Positions 15,873 through 23,639 of a DNA stretch of 39,039 bases are shown piece by piece. Made by a program: the position numbers and the translations under genes. The stretch's first letter is position 1; the number at the start of each line of letters is the position of its first letter. The notes beneath the pieces are model-generated. The model did no database searches. It was not told the DNA's origin and worked only from the letters and a program-made list of their open reading frames with translations. The stretch comes from CAAGNP01 sp045603545. Its GTDB lineage: Bacteria; Bacteroidota; Bacteroidia; Bacteroidales; UBA932. The DNA is taken from contig JAZUMG010000043.1 of assembly GCA_045603545.1 (NCBI GenBank), forward strand, positions 1 through 39,039, given 5' to 3'.

Positions 15873-18086
15873 ATGAGAAGCGCATTTGTAAAAATATTGA
15901 TCATAAGCCTTGTGAGCCTTATGCCCACAAGGCTTCTTTTTGCCCAAGAGGCTGCGCTTCCAGATACCCTCAGGAGCGCCACCCCCGACTCAGTCGCAGT
16001 CGCCGCTATGGATTCCATTGCTTTGGCTGGGCTTGATTCTCTCACCCACTCGGCAGCAGACACCCTCGGTGCTGCATCAGACTCCACTGCAAGCTCCAAA
16101 CCTCCATTGACAGAGAAACAGAAGAGGAAACTTTACCGCGACAGTGTAAAGATGGTGAAGGACAGCATCAGGCTCTCTACACCACGCATCCTGGAGACAT
16201 GTGCATTTCCCGACTCTCTGTACTATGAGAAGATTATTGCCTGGAATACAAACACCTATTTCAACAAACAGGAGAGAATCCAGGTGGACACCACGTTCAA
16301 TGACTGGTACACCGAATACCCCTTCTTCCACGAAGATGTGAACGCCACCTATCTGGGTGTCATCGGATCCGCTTCACAGAATTTCAACTGGTTCAAACGG
16401 AGGGAACTTGACGTAGCCCCCTTCTATGCACCATACCTCACTTACACCTATACGGCAGAGACAATGCCATTCTACAACACCAAATCTCCCCATACGGTGC
16501 TGGCATACTGGGGTACACTCTTCTCATACACCAATAAAGAAGAGTCAAGTATGAAATTCCTCCACACCCAGAACATCACCCCTAAGCTCAATCTCCAGAT
16601 TGAGTACCATATGTACGGAGGAAAGGGTCTTCTGACAAGGGAAGAGACCAACAACAGGACATTCACCCTGACAGGAAACTATCTGGGTAAAAATTATGTT
16701 GCAAATGGTGGTTTCATATCGAACACCATCAAAAGAAACGAGAATGGCGGTGTCAAGAATTCCAAAGAGGTCCTCGACACCATCCTTGATGCCAAGACCA
16801 TCGCCATAACCCTGGATGAGGCATCCAACAGGATTGTAAAGAAGACATTCTTCATCAACCACTCGTACGGAATCCCCATCAGGTTCAAGAAGGACATGGA
16901 CTCCCTGGGGAGAGATTCACTTGATGCCGGAGAGGGGACAATGGCATATTTCGGCCACTATGGAGATTTCTCCAGATACACCAAATTCTACTCGGACAAT
17001 ATATCTGCCAATGATAGCGATGCCAGGGGATTCTACAATAATAACTTCTACATCAACCCTGTAACAAGTGCCGACTCGATGAGGGTGGCAGATCTGACAA
17101 ACAGGCTCTTCTTCAGACTCCAACCCTGGTCAAGTGACGCTATCGTATCATTCATAGAGGGTGGAGCCGGATACCAGATGCTTACATACTACTCATTCAG
17201 ACCAGAGTCCTTTGTCCTGGCCAACAGCAACATCACCCACAACAATGCCTATGTATACGCCTCAGCCAGCGGAAAATTCAGGAAATATTTCGCATGGGAG
17301 GGGTTTGGAAAATATACTTTCTTCGGATACAACCAGAACGACATGGAGATAGATGCCAAAGCAAAATTCTCCTTCTACCCCTTCAAGGACAAATCTGAAG
17401 ACATAAGCCTGACAGCCAGATTCAACACTTCACTCAAGAGACCGGACTTCTATTCCAACAACCTCTACTCAAACCACTACATCTGGAGCAACGACTTTGG
17501 CAAAATATCGAAAACAAAAATTGAAGGTGAACTCAATATACCCAAGTGGAAAATGTCCGCTTTTGTAGGGTACGCCTTGGTTAACAACAATATATACTAC
17601 GACACTTTAGGAATAATCAGACAGACGCCCGAACTGGTAAATGTACTTAGTGCCTATCTGCAGAAGAATTTCAAATTCTGGAAAATACACCTTGACAACC
17701 AGCTCCTTTTCCAGATGTCATCAAATCAGGAATCACTCCCTCTGCCGATGCTTGCACTACACTTGAGATACTATTTCCAGTTTGATGTAGTTAAAAATGT
17801 GATGAAGGTACAAATCGGTGCGGACGGCACCTTCACCACCGCATATTACGCACCGGCATACAATCCGGCAACCGGACAGTTCCAGAACCAGACATTAGAA
17901 AAAGTGGGTAATTGCCCCTACATCGATGTTTTTGCCAATTTCCAATGGAAAACCGCTACGATATTCCTTAAGTTCACAAATGCTAACCAAGGATGGCCAA
18001 ACTCAGACTACTTCTCCGCTTACCACTACATCAAGCCAAAGAGGGCATTCAAAGTGGGTATATTCTGGCCATTCTTCGTAAAATAG
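15873..18086 (+). CDS. Putative outer-membrane porin (Porin_10 family)
   Basis: A 737-residue protein with a signal peptide ending near LLFAQ (residue 25). A Ser/Asp/Ala-rich low-complexity stretch (about 28-85) and a short basic segment (EKQKRKLYRDSVK) precede a large all-beta region with regularly spaced aromatic residues. Recurrent features include NYLGKNYVANGGFISN, KNFKFWKIHLDNQLLFQMS and a C-terminal strand ending in Phe-Val-Lys. This architecture fits the Bacteroidota putative porin family Porin_10. It is followed 7 bp later by the lytic transglycosylase gene, so the pair is probably an operon. The cargo is unknown. Confidence 0.75.
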   Translation: MRSAFVKILIISLVSLMPTRLLFAQEAALPDTLRSATPDSVAVAAMDSIALAGLDSLTHSAADTLGAASDSTASSKPPLTEKQKRKLYRDSVKMVKDSIRLSTPRILETCAFPDSLYYEKIIAWNTNTYFNKQERIQVDTTFNDWYTEYPFFHEDVNATYLGVIGSASQNFNWFKRRELDVAPFYAPYLTYTYTAETMPFYNTKSPHTVLAYWGTLFSYTNKEESSMKFLHTQNITPKLNLQIEYHMYGGKGLLTREETNNRTFTLTGNYLGKNYVANGGFISNTIKRNENGGVKNSKEVLDTILDAKTIAITLDEASNRIVKKTFFINHSYGIPIRFKKDMDSLGRDSLDAGEGTMAYFGHYGDFSRYTKFYSDNISANDSDARGFYNNNFYINPVTSADSMRVADLTNRLFFRLQPWSSDAIVSFIEGGAGYQMLTYYSFRPESFVLANSNITHNNAYVYASASGKFRKYFAWEGFGKYTFFGYNQNDMEIDAKAKFSFYPFKDKSEDISLTARFNTSLKRPDFYSNNLYSNHYIWSNDFGKISKTKIEGELNIPKWKMSAFVGYALVNNNIYYDTLGIIRQTPELVNVLSAYLQKNFKFWKIHLDNQLLFQMSSNQESLPLPMLALHLRYYFQFDVVKNVMKVQIGADGTFTTAYYAPAYNPATGQFQNQTLEKVGNCPYIDVFANFQWKTATIFLKFTNANQGWPNSDYFSAYHYIKPKRAFKVGIFWPFFVK

Positions 18087-18093
18087 CGTTATT

Positions 18094-19167
18094 ATGAACA
18101 AATGGATCCAAAGGGGGATAACAGCATTTGTATACATATTGCTACTGTTCTCCATCACCAAATGTCACAGGGAGTGGTCACTTGACTACAGGTGCTACCA
18201 TTACCATCACGAGACGGATACCATAAGGACATACATCGCCTTGAGGGGGGACGCATTTGCCTTTGACGACTTCCCTGTCGGATTCCACTACAGACTGTTC
18301 CAGCACTACTCCAGAGACCAGTATCTCCCGTCAGCCATATATCCCCCATTCTACATATCTGACCCCTGGGAAAAGCTCATGAGCGGTGATATGGACATCA
18401 TTGCCTTTGATACATACAGGGATACAATACCTTCACAATATGCCGATAAGGTGATTTTCAGCCTCCCCATAGCTGAAAACTATGTATGGGTGACCAGTGC
18501 CGAGAAGAGTGACCTGATGCACAATATCAACTACTGGCTGGGAATCTTCTCCAACAATGCCGAATTTGAAACTCTCGAGCAGACATACCTCAGGGTGTAC
18601 CGTATCAAGCACCATCTTGAGAATATGACACAGACCCCGCACATATCCCCATACGACCACATAATAAAACGCTACAGCAAGACACTCGATTGGGACTGGC
18701 GGCTTGTGGCTGCCCTCATCTACCAGGAATCGAGATTTTCCATGGGGGCTGTATCATCACGTCGGGCCATAGGACTTATGCAGATAAAGGAATCGACAGC
18801 CCTTCACTACGGGGTCAGTGATGTCTTCAACCCGGACAACAACATAAAGGCGGGAACACGCCACCTCCGTTACCTTGAGAATATGTTCATCAGGGAAGGG
18901 ATGGATTCGTCAAATGTAGTCAAATTCACCCTTGCAGCCTACAATTGCGGAGAGGGGCGTATCCAGGAGTGTATGGAGTTTTGCCGCGGCGTGGGTGCTG
19001 ACTACCGTGATTGGGAAGAGATGTGCAGGATTATCCCTATGATGCGCGATCCCCAGGCTCATATTCCCGGGACCACCATCAAACGCTTCAACGGAAGCGA
19101 GACCATACGATATGTGGATGACATACTCTCCCGCTACGAACAATACCGCTTTGCTGTCCTGCCATAA
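18094..19167 (+). CDS. MltF-like membrane-bound lytic transglycosylase
   Basis: A 357-residue protein with an N-terminal hydrophobic segment (about 8-24) ending at a Cys in ITKC; the Lys at -1 is unusual for a lipobox, so it may be a lipoprotein or a membrane anchor. Residues about 40-180 resemble a truncated solute-binding (SBP_bac_3) regulatory domain as in MltF. Residues about 190-330 are the SLT catalytic domain: ALIYQESRF with catalytic Glu212, AIGLMQI, and AAYNCGEGRI. It would cleave the MurNAc-GlcNAc bond of peptidoglycan, giving 1,6-anhydro products, in the periplasm. Its placement near kinase/MurU-like genes fits a peptidoglycan turnover theme. Confidence 0.85.
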   Translation: MNKWIQRGITAFVYILLLFSITKCHREWSLDYRCYHYHHETDTIRTYIALRGDAFAFDDFPVGFHYRLFQHYSRDQYLPSAIYPPFYISDPWEKLMSGDMDIIAFDTYRDTIPSQYADKVIFSLPIAENYVWVTSAEKSDLMHNINYWLGIFSNNAEFETLEQTYLRVYRIKHHLENMTQTPHISPYDHIIKRYSKTLDWDWRLVAALIYQESRFSMGAVSSRRAIGLMQIKESTALHYGVSDVFNPDNNIKAGTRHLRYLENMFIREGMDSSNVVKFTLAAYNCGEGRIQECMEFCRGVGADYRDWEEMCRIIPMMRDPQAHIPGTTIKRFNGSETIRYVDDILSRYEQYRFAVLP

Positions 19168-19176
19168 CCGGCACTT

Positions 19177-20418
19177 TTACGAAGCTTTGATAGTCCTGTC
19201 CGGCTGGACACGGGCAATAAAGAGTGTAGGGACTACCATTATAAGGAGCATCAACCCGAATGAGCAGACGTTGAGCAGAATAATCTTGGATACATTGACA
19301 TAGACCGGGATATGGTCCACAAAATAGTTTGACGGATCCAACGGTATCAGGTGCCATCTCCACTGCAACAAAGCAATGATTATGGCTATCACATTTCCGA
19401 TCACCATACCTTTTATCACTATAAACGATCCTCTGTATATAAAGACCTTACATATCTCCTTTGTCCTCATCCCAAGGGCCTTGAGCAGTCCAATCATCGA
19501 AGTCTTCTCAAAAAGGATTATGAGGAGTCCCGATATCATATTGAAGCCTGCCACCACCATCATAAGTATCAACACGATCAGGACATTCATATTCAGAAGA
19601 TCCAACCAGTCAAATATATGGGGATAGATATACCTTATCTGGCTTACTATTACAGAATCATCATCGGCAGGTCTCTCCAGGATTATCCTCTCTATCTCTG
19701 TGCACACCCTTCTGGGGTCTCCCCCTTTTTTCAGCGAGATTTCAATGTTGGAGACCTGATCATTGTCCCACCCATTTATCCTTCTGGTATGCCTTATATC
19801 CACAAGAGCCATTGTCTTGTCCATCTGGTCAAGCTGGACATCGTAGAGGCCTGAAATGGTAAATCTCCTCACCCTGACACTCTCACCTACAAAGTACGCA
19901 TTGATCCTGTCTCCACATTTGTAGTTCATCAGATTGGCAAGCCTTCTGGATATGAGGATCTGACCGGATGGGTTCCTGGTGGAAAAATCTGGGAGCTCCC
20001 CCTCCACCATATACTTGGAAAAGAAATCGAGACTGTATGTGGAATCCACACCTTTGAACAGAATCCCCTGGACCGACTCATCCCCTTTCAGCATACCTGC
20101 TGAGTAGGCCACCTCATTTACACTCTTTATCCCTTTGACCTCCTTTACTTTATCTATATATGAAGGTCTCCCGGATATCGGGTAGATCTGATTTGTAATG
20201 TCCTGCCCGGGAGCCACCAGAAAGACCTCACCCGAATAGCCTGCAGATATCTCCTTAATCTCCCTCTTGAATCCGTCTGAGATGACCATTGCCATAAACA
20301 TCACGAGAATGCTTATCGCCACTGATGCACAGGCGATAGTATTGCTCGAAGAGCTGAGTTTCCCCTTCTCTCCACTCTTTCCTTTAATTTTTTTGGCAAT
20401 AAATAAATTTAAATTCAT
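19177..20418 (-). CDS. FtsX/LolC-E-like ABC transporter permease
   Basis: A 413-residue protein with one N-terminal transmembrane segment (about 28-48), a large periplasmic MacB_PCD-like domain (about 50-270) and three C-terminal membrane segments (about 280-405) of the FtsX permease domain (LLNMNVLIVLILMMVVAGFN, EKTSMIGLLKALGM). That topology and the EKTxMIGLLKALG cytoplasmic coupling motif are typical of LolC/LolE and other type VII permeases. No ATPase gene is adjacent. It is probably involved in lipoprotein release or a mechanotransmission function. Its ATG coincides with the first base of the -7 box of the oppositely oriented tRNA promoter; it converges with the transglycosylase gene. 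Confidence 0.8.
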   Translation of the reverse strand: MNLNLFIAKKIKGKSGEKGKLSSSSNTIACASVAISILVMFMAMVISDGFKREIKEISAGYSGEVFLVAPGQDITNQIYPISGRPSYIDKVKEVKGIKSVNEVAYSAGMLKGDESVQGILFKGVDSTYSLDFFSKYMVEGELPDFSTRNPSGQILISRRLANLMNYKCGDRINAYFVGESVRVRRFTISGLYDVQLDQMDKTMALVDIRHTRRINGWDNDQVSNIEISLKKGGDPRRVCTEIERIILERPADDDSVIVSQIRYIYPHIFDWLDLLNMNVLIVLILMMVVAGFNMISGLLIILFEKTSMIGLLKALGMRTKEICKVFIYRGSFIVIKGMVIGNVIAIIIALLQWRWHLIPLDPSNYFVDHIPVYVNVSKIILLNVCSFGLMLLIMVVPTLFIARVQPDRTIKAS

Positions 20419-20425
20419 ATCTTTG
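20392..20425 (+). promoter_or_regulatory. Promoter of the tRNA-Gly gene
   Basis: TTTG (-33, 20392-20395), a 22-nt spacer, and TATCTTTG (-7, 20418-20425) place transcription start about 5 nt before the tRNA. The element overlaps the start codon of the opposite-strand permease gene. Confidence 0.65.
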
Positions 20426-20436
20426 TCATCTCTATC

Positions 20437-20509
20437 GCGGAAATAGCTCAGTTGGTAGAGCGTCGGCTTCCCAAGCCGAAGGTCGCGGGTTCGAACCCCG
20501 TTTTCCGCT
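20437..20509 (+). tRNA. tRNA-Gly (anticodon CCC)
   Basis: A complete cloverleaf can be drawn. The acceptor stem GCGGAAA pairs with TTTCCGC, the D-arm is GCTC/GAGC, and the anticodon stem TCGGC/GCCGA holds the loop TTCCCAA (anticodon CCC at 20470-20472). There is a 5-nt variable loop and a T-arm with TTCGAAC. The 73 bases end at discriminator T; CCA is not encoded. It decodes the Gly codon GGG. Confidence 0.95.
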
Positions 20510-20512
20510 CAC

Positions 20513-20537
20513 AAGCCCTTCCTTCGAAGGGCTTTTT
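20513..20537 (+). terminator. Terminator of tRNA-Gly
   Basis: A perfect 9-bp stem (20513-20521 with 20526-20534, loop CTTC) runs into a T tract. The stop codon of the minus-strand FGE-like gene (20536-20538) lies inside its 3' end. Confidence 0.8.
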
Positions 20538-21294
20538 AATTATGGTCCAGCACCAGGCGGAGACCGCAATTAAGGATGCGGGCTTCATAATCCTCTGAAC
20601 TTCTATAGGTATTGCGGCAGTTGCGCGATTCGCTTCTCCACGAACCTCCCCTCATTACACGGGACTTGCCATACTCCGGCCCCTGGGGGTTTATCTGCTC
20701 CTGAGATTTATAGATGGCGTATCTGTCAGAACACCACTCATAGACATTGCCGCTCATATCAAAGATTCCCAGCTCATTGGGGGCCTTAGTTCCCACCTTG
20801 TGTGTCATGCGGCCACTGTTGCCGTCACACCAGGAGACATCACTGATATTGTCGCTACCGCTATAGTTAAATCCTTTTGACAGTCCCCCTCCTCGGGCGG
20901 CAAACTCCCATTCTGCCTCTGTCGGAAGACGATAATTTTTCCCGGTCATCTTGTTCAATTCGAATATGAAGGTCTTGGCATCTACCCACGATATATTGTC
21001 CACAGGGAGACTGTCCCCTACAAAATGGCTCGGATTATACCCCATCACAAATTTGTAAAGGTCCTGGGTGACCTCATACTTCCCGATATAGTAGTCATCC
21101 ACTGTAACTGTATGTTTTGGAAATTCATCAGGATAGCACTGCTCTCCATAATGCTCTATGCCACCCATCACAAATGTCCCCCCCTCAACCGGCACCATAG
21201 TGATATCCAGAACATTTTTATAGGCCTCCTGTGCCGAAAGGCCAAGTACCATCGACACCATCATACTCAATGTCAGAAAAATTCTTCTCTTCAT
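20536..21294 (-). CDS. Formylglycine-generating-enzyme-fold (SUMF1) secreted protein
   Basis: A 252-residue protein starting at the ATG that opens MKRRIF; the 12-residue longer version places non-signal residues before a clear signal peptide ending at LSAQ. The mature part is an FGE-sulfatase domain: MVPVEGGTFVMGG, HTVTVDDYYIGKYEVTQ, NISWVDAKTF, YRLPTEAEWEFAARGG, MSGNVYEWCSDRY, VMRGGSWRS and a C-terminal GLRLV. Of the two copper-binding cysteines of true FGE only the first has a plausible equivalent (RNCRNTYRSS), so sulfatase activation is doubtful. Bacteroidota carry many such structural or envelope homologues, such as the gliding proteins GldK/GldJ. It lies 48 bp downstream of the DUF4293 gene, on the same strand. 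Confidence 0.8.
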   Translation of the reverse strand: MKRRIFLTLSMMVSMVLGLSAQEAYKNVLDITMVPVEGGTFVMGGIEHYGEQCYPDEFPKHTVTVDDYYIGKYEVTQDLYKFVMGYNPSHFVGDSLPVDNISWVDAKTFIFELNKMTGKNYRLPTEAEWEFAARGGGLSKGFNYSGSDNISDVSWCDGNSGRMTHKVGTKAPNELGIFDMSGNVYEWCSDRYAIYKSQEQINPQGPEYGKSRVMRGGSWRSESRNCRNTYRSSEDYEARILNCGLRLVLDHN

Positions 21295-21342
21295 ATAGTC
21301 AGTATTAGCTTTGCCACTACAATTCTCCAATTTTAAGGTGAA

Positions 21343-21756
21343 TTATCTCTTTTTTGGTCTTCTAAGACGGCTTGCGGCCATCACCATAGCCTCATCGCGT
21401 GCCACATATCTCATTCCGGTGAAAGTGAGGATTGCAGAAACTATTGGGAATACAGCATTGATGGTAAATATCATTTCAGGTTCTCTTCTGAAGAAAAGCA
21501 CTGCAAGATAAATCTGGAAACCTAGTGCAATAAGTGCACTGAGATTACAGATTCTTATCTGGAACATCCTGTTCTTGAAAGATGAGAGTGCCACTACAGC
21601 CAGTACAGATGTCACGAGAAGAAAAATCCTTGTAGGGGTATATTCCCAGAAAGAAATGGCCAGTCCGTCAGTAAATCTGATAAGATTTGTAAAGAACATT
21701 GAAATGTTCAACCCTGCTGCTATGGCAAGAAATAGAGATTGTATTCTAAAAAACAT
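21343..21756 (-). CDS. DUF4293 family membrane protein
   Basis: A 137-residue protein with four predicted membrane segments. IQSLFLAIAAGLN at the N-terminus, and FPIVSAILTFTGMRYVARDE followed by SRLRR near the C-terminus, are typical of DUF4293, a small four-helix integral-membrane family almost confined to Bacteroidota. The function is unknown. It has its own -7 element and is divergent from the nucleoside phosphorylase gene. Confidence 0.8.
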   Translation of the reverse strand: MFFRIQSLFLAIAAGLNISMFFTNLIRFTDGLAISFWEYTPTRIFLLVTSVLAVVALSSFKNRMFQIRICNLSALIALGFQIYLAVLFFRREPEMIFTINAVFPIVSAILTFTGMRYVARDEAMVMAASRLRRPKKR

Positions 21757-21778
21757 AATATTCTGATTTAAGTAGGGA

Positions 21779-21786
21779 CAAAAGTA
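21779..21786 (-). promoter_or_regulatory. -7 promoter element of the DUF4293 gene
   Basis: On the minus strand this is TACTTTTG, a TAnnTTTG match, predicting a start about 16 nt before the ATG at 21756. It lies back to back with the plus-strand element at 21800-21807. Confidence 0.5.
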
Positions 21787-21799
21787 GAAAAAATATTAT

Positions 21800-21807
21800 T
21801 ATTTTTG
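21800..21807 (+). promoter_or_regulatory. -7 promoter element of the nucleoside phosphorylase gene
   Basis: TATTTTTG matches TAnnTTTG. The predicted start near 21814 makes the TTG at 21809 impossible as a start codon and leaves 22 nt before the ATG at 21836. Confidence 0.55.
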
Positions 21808-21835
21808 ATTGTTTAACAAATTAAAGAAAGATACT

Positions 21836-22726
21836 ATGGGAAGAATTGCAGAATCGGAATTGATTATAAATGGTGACGGCTCCATTTTCCATCTTCACAT
21901 CACTCCAGAGGATTTGGCAGATACAGTTATGCTTGTAGGGGATCCTGGGCGTGTTGATATGGCAGCAAGTCTCTTTGAGGAGATAGAGGTAAAGAAATCA
22001 TCAAGAGAATTCCAGACAATAACAGGCAAATATAACGGCAAAAGGATATCTGTAATATCTACAGGTATAGGATGTGACAACATTGACATCGTGGTTAACG
22101 AACTTGATGCCCTCAAGAATATAGATTTCAAGACCCGCGAGGTGAAACCTGAGCATACCACACTCAATATTCTTCGCGTAGGGACATCGGGTGCTATCCA
22201 GCCGGAGATTCCACTTGGTTCTTTTGTCCTTTCACACTATTCAGTAGGTTTTGATGCCCTCCTCAACTGGTATGGCGGACGCGCAAACATAGCCGACCAG
22301 AAGATAGAGGACGACTTTATGGCCCATATGGGTCCAGAATGGGGAGAGAAGAAACTCCCTGTCCCATATTTTGTCAAGGCAAGTGAAAATCTTATTGAAC
22401 TTTTCAAGGATTCGACTGTAAAAGGTATGACCATCTCCGCAGGTGGATTTTATGGGCCACAGTGCAGAGTGTTGCGTCTCCCCATCGCCATCCCTGATAT
22501 GATGGACCGCCTTGAGTCTTTCCGTTCTGGAGAGTGGAAAATAACAAACTTTGAGATGGAGGGCTCCGCTCTTGCCGGTCTGGCCCGCAATCTCGGCCAC
22601 AATGCCGCCACAATGTGCTGCATCATTGCTGCAAGATACGCCGGAGACTCCAATACCGACTACAAGCCTCGTGTAAAGGAACTTGTCAAACTTGCACTTG
22701 ACAAACTCGCAGAGATTACCCGATGA
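21836..22726 (+). CDS. Nucleoside phosphorylase (uridine phosphorylase-like)
   Basis: A 296-residue protein beginning MGRIAESELI, chosen over a TTG 27 nt upstream that lies in the promoter. It is a PNP/UDP-family enzyme: VMLVGDPGRVDMAA (phosphate-binding Gly-Asp-Pro-x-Arg), ISTGIGCDNIDIVVNEL, LRVGTSGAIQPEIPLGSFVLS and the nucleoside-binding NFEMEGSALAGLA. The overall order matches uridine phosphorylases, which split uridine with phosphate into uracil and ribose-1-phosphate; purine or other pyrimidine nucleosides remain possible. It overlaps the next gene by 4 bp (ATGA). Confidence 0.85.
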   Translation: MGRIAESELIINGDGSIFHLHITPEDLADTVMLVGDPGRVDMAASLFEEIEVKKSSREFQTITGKYNGKRISVISTGIGCDNIDIVVNELDALKNIDFKTREVKPEHTTLNILRVGTSGAIQPEIPLGSFVLSHYSVGFDALLNWYGGRANIADQKIEDDFMAHMGPEWGEKKLPVPYFVKASENLIELFKDSTVKGMTISAGGFYGPQCRVLRLPIAIPDMMDRLESFRSGEWKITNFEMEGSALAGLARNLGHNAATMCCIIAARYAGDSNTDYKPRVKELVKLALDKLAEITR

Positions 22727-23598
22727 GTACAGATACCGAACTTAAAAGCATAGTTACCCTTCTTGATGATACCGACGACTTCGTGATAGAGGCTATCAAC
22801 CGAAGAATGCTCGGAAGGGGTATCTCGATACTGAGGGATCTCGAAGAGCTATACAACAAGGAGAAGTCCTACAAGGTCAAAGGGCTGATTGCTGACAAGA
22901 TGCAATACCTCTCAAACGAATTCATCCTCGAGGAGCTCGGGAAGATGGCCAATGACGACTATCCCGACCTTGAGAGGGGTATCTATCTCATATCCAAGCT
23001 CATTGTCCCTGATATAGATGAGATATATTATCAGGACCTGCTGGGTATACTTATAGGGGATATGGTAAAGGAGATTCCTGATGAGAAGACTGCATTGGAG
23101 AAGATGCAGATATTCAATCACATCTTCTATCACAGGCTCCTTTTCAAGTGCGGAGACTACCCCATTACCCGTGAGAGCACGACAGTCCTGACATCTGTAC
23201 TGAGCTCCCGTCACGGTATTGCTTTGTCGATCTCCCTGACATACTTCCTGCTGGCACGTTGCGTAGGGCTGGAGGTATATCCTATGTGCTTCCCTGGAGG
23301 ATTTGTCCCGGCATATATAGAGAATGACAAAATCCTTTTCTATATGGACATCTTCAGGGACGGAGAGATATTCTCTGAGTCAAAACTAAAATATTACCTT
23401 GAGAATCAGGGGGTAGATCTTGACACCAGTGCATTTGAAGTGAGGGATGACAGAACTCTGCTTCAAGTCTATCTGGAGGTGCTCCATTTTATGTACACAC
23501 AGAAAGAGGATGACTACTTCATCTCCCTCCTTGACCGAGCTCTGAAGCTGTTCGGGGACGAGAGGGTGCTGGAATCGGGCGAGGGTGATCTGGAGTAA
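22723..23598 (+). CDS. SirB1-like transglutaminase-fold protein
   Basis: A 291-residue protein. The N-terminal about 120 residues are helical. The middle (about 125-210) fits the Transglut_core2/SirB1 N-terminal domain: NHIFYHRLLFKCGDYPITRES, LSSRHGIALSISLTYFLLARCVGLEVYPMCFPGGFV. In that fold the papain-like Cys of classical transglutaminases is usually replaced; here Ser/Arg-His-Gly stand in the corresponding loop, so protease or transglutaminase activity is unlikely. Its ATG overlaps the stop of the nucleoside phosphorylase gene, so the two are coupled. The function is unknown. Confidence 0.7.
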   Translation: MSTDTELKSIVTLLDDTDDFVIEAINRRMLGRGISILRDLEELYNKEKSYKVKGLIADKMQYLSNEFILEELGKMANDDYPDLERGIYLISKLIVPDIDEIYYQDLLGILIGDMVKEIPDEKTALEKMQIFNHIFYHRLLFKCGDYPITRESTTVLTSVLSSRHGIALSISLTYFLLARCVGLEVYPMCFPGGFVPAYIENDKILFYMDIFRDGEIFSESKLKYYLENQGVDLDTSAFEVRDDRTLLQVYLEVLHFMYTQKEDDYFISLLDRALKLFGDERVLESGEGDLE

Positions 23599-23605
23599 GG
23601 ATGAG

Positions 23606-23627
23606 ACACCCGAACGGAGTCGGGTGT
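23606..23627. terminator. Hairpin between convergent genes
   Basis: A perfect 8-bp stem (ACACCCGA/TCGGGTGT, 6-nt loop) lies in the 41-bp gap between the convergent SirB1-like and TPR genes. No T tract follows on either strand, so termination is plausible but not certain. Confidence 0.45.
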
Positions 23628-23639
23628 AACGAACCAACA

